Below, in pieces: positions 63,463-64,000 of a stretch of 64,000 nucleotides of DNA (position 1 is its first letter; each line of letters opens with the position of its first letter). The position numbers were made by a program, and so were the translations under genes. The notes under the pieces were generated by a model. That model saw nothing but the letters and a program-made list of their open reading frames with translations. It searched no databases and was not told the origin of the DNA. Source of the stretch: Bedellia somnulentella (taxonomy: Eukaryota > Arthropoda > Insecta > Lepidoptera > Bedelliidae); contig OY755190.1 in assembly GCA_963576735.1 (NCBI GenBank), forward strand, positions 7,991,695 through 8,055,694. Direction: 5' to 3'.

Positions 63463-64000
63463 AGGAAACAATATTTTTATACATTCTCTTTATTTTTATG
63501 CATTTTTCACTCTTTCTTTTTTACAACTCAATAATATTATATTTCATTCTACCCATATCAGTGATCAATAAATATGTAAAATTATACCACAATTTAAACT
63601 ATCAAAAGCCGTATCCTCAGCAACATTTTTCATGTCGCCTTCCGGGGTAGTACTAGGAAACCAGCAGACCGGAGCAAGTTCTGCCGGAACTACTACCATC
63701 ACAGTTTTAACGGGTTTTTGATACGGGCTTCAGTTTGTGTCCAATATTAAAACAGTTTGCTAAACCCTAACAAAACAAATTTCGTTCGAAGTTTGCTTAA
63801 TCGTGACTGGACGGGGTGACGAAAGGGTTTTAAAGTGTTTGTGTTTGAATTCCATTTGAATTTGTTATCGTTAAAGGACACTACAGTAAATATGTACAAT
63901 GAGCACTGTTTTAAATATGAAATGACGGAAGAAAAATAATAAATAGTGTATAGAAGTGTTCTCCAGATTTTTTTATTATTGCTATCTAAATTTAAACCAT
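63463..64000. other. No gene recognised
   Basis: A GC-richer block at 63635-63700 (GTCGCCTTCCGGGGTAGTAC, GCCGGAACTACTACCATCAC) contains a short imperfect inverted pair (GGTAGTAC/CTACTACC). No gene was recognised. Confidence 0.4.

Overview
This window looks like nuclear DNA of a butterfly or moth. It is AT-rich, has one spliced animal gene, and is crowded with transposons. Several repeats are of types I know from Lepidoptera: tRNA-headed SINEs with the conserved block GTGAGGAAACCCACATG, an RTE-type LINE whose protein ends in the motifs REVCQDR and AYPNGN, the repeat that begins TAGGGTTCCGTAGCC, and a Helitron that begins TCTATACTTATAATAAA. The species cannot be named from sequence alone.\n\nOnly one host gene is well supported: a two-pore-domain (K2P/TWIK-type) potassium channel on the + strand. 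Exon 1 (coding 31822-32350) ends inside the first selectivity filter, a 7082-bp intron follows, and exon 2 (39433-40127) supplies the rest of the channel. The channel frame meets a TGA at 40125, yet the same frame stays open for 122 more codons to 40496. An 11-bp GC-rich hairpin starts four bases after the TGA. Either stop-codon readthrough or a cryptic 132-nt intron (40033-40164, also in frame) would extend the cytoplasmic tail. I regard this as the best lead in the window. A second, weak host candidate is a GC-rich non-coding first exon with a splice donor at 48990/48991.\n\nThe rest is mostly mobile DNA. LINEs: a jockey/CR1-type RT at 6617-8861; an endonuclease-RT LINE on the - strand at 18424-21063; an RTE on the - strand at 22818-24990 and a second, broken RTE on the + strand at 34024-35930 inside the channel intron; a LINE at about 54785-61820 split by a BEL element; and many short 3' pieces. 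LTR elements: a young BEL/Pao element (54872-60395, LTRs identical by eye, 5-bp duplication GTTTG) whose polyprotein lacks the integrase catalytic core, and a decayed LTR remnant at 46772-47484. DNA elements: a dead mariner (52552-53838, TA duplication), a Helitron (45396-46349), a 743-bp element with a 5-bp duplication inside a SINE (13387-14129), a 427-bp foldback element with an 8-bp duplication (9759-10185), a foldback with arms of about 200 bp (29461-30040), a 157-bp palindromic MITE (2558-2714), and the TAGGGTTCCGTA element (21090-21815).\n\nThree short repeat families recur and get working names here. SINE-A is about 250 bp, runs from GTGTAGTGTCGGCTTAGAAT to CCGTGAGTATATGTATGTAT, and shares its 3' tail with the RTE LINEs, so RTE probably mobilises it. 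SINE-B is about 370 bp, has a tRNA-like head GATAGTCCAGTGGGTAGAAC and a CATAA-type tail, and resembles the Metulj-type SINEs of butterflies. SINE-C is a tRNA-like core (boxes TAGCTCAGTTGG and GGTTCGAACCC) followed by GTGTCGAAATTTTTCTTTCC. Nested insertions give a relative order: SINE-B before the 743-bp element, SINE-A before mariner, and LINE before BEL.\n\nAll coordinates come from reading by eye. Repeat borders are accurate to a few bases where a target duplication is named, otherwise to about 5-20 bases.
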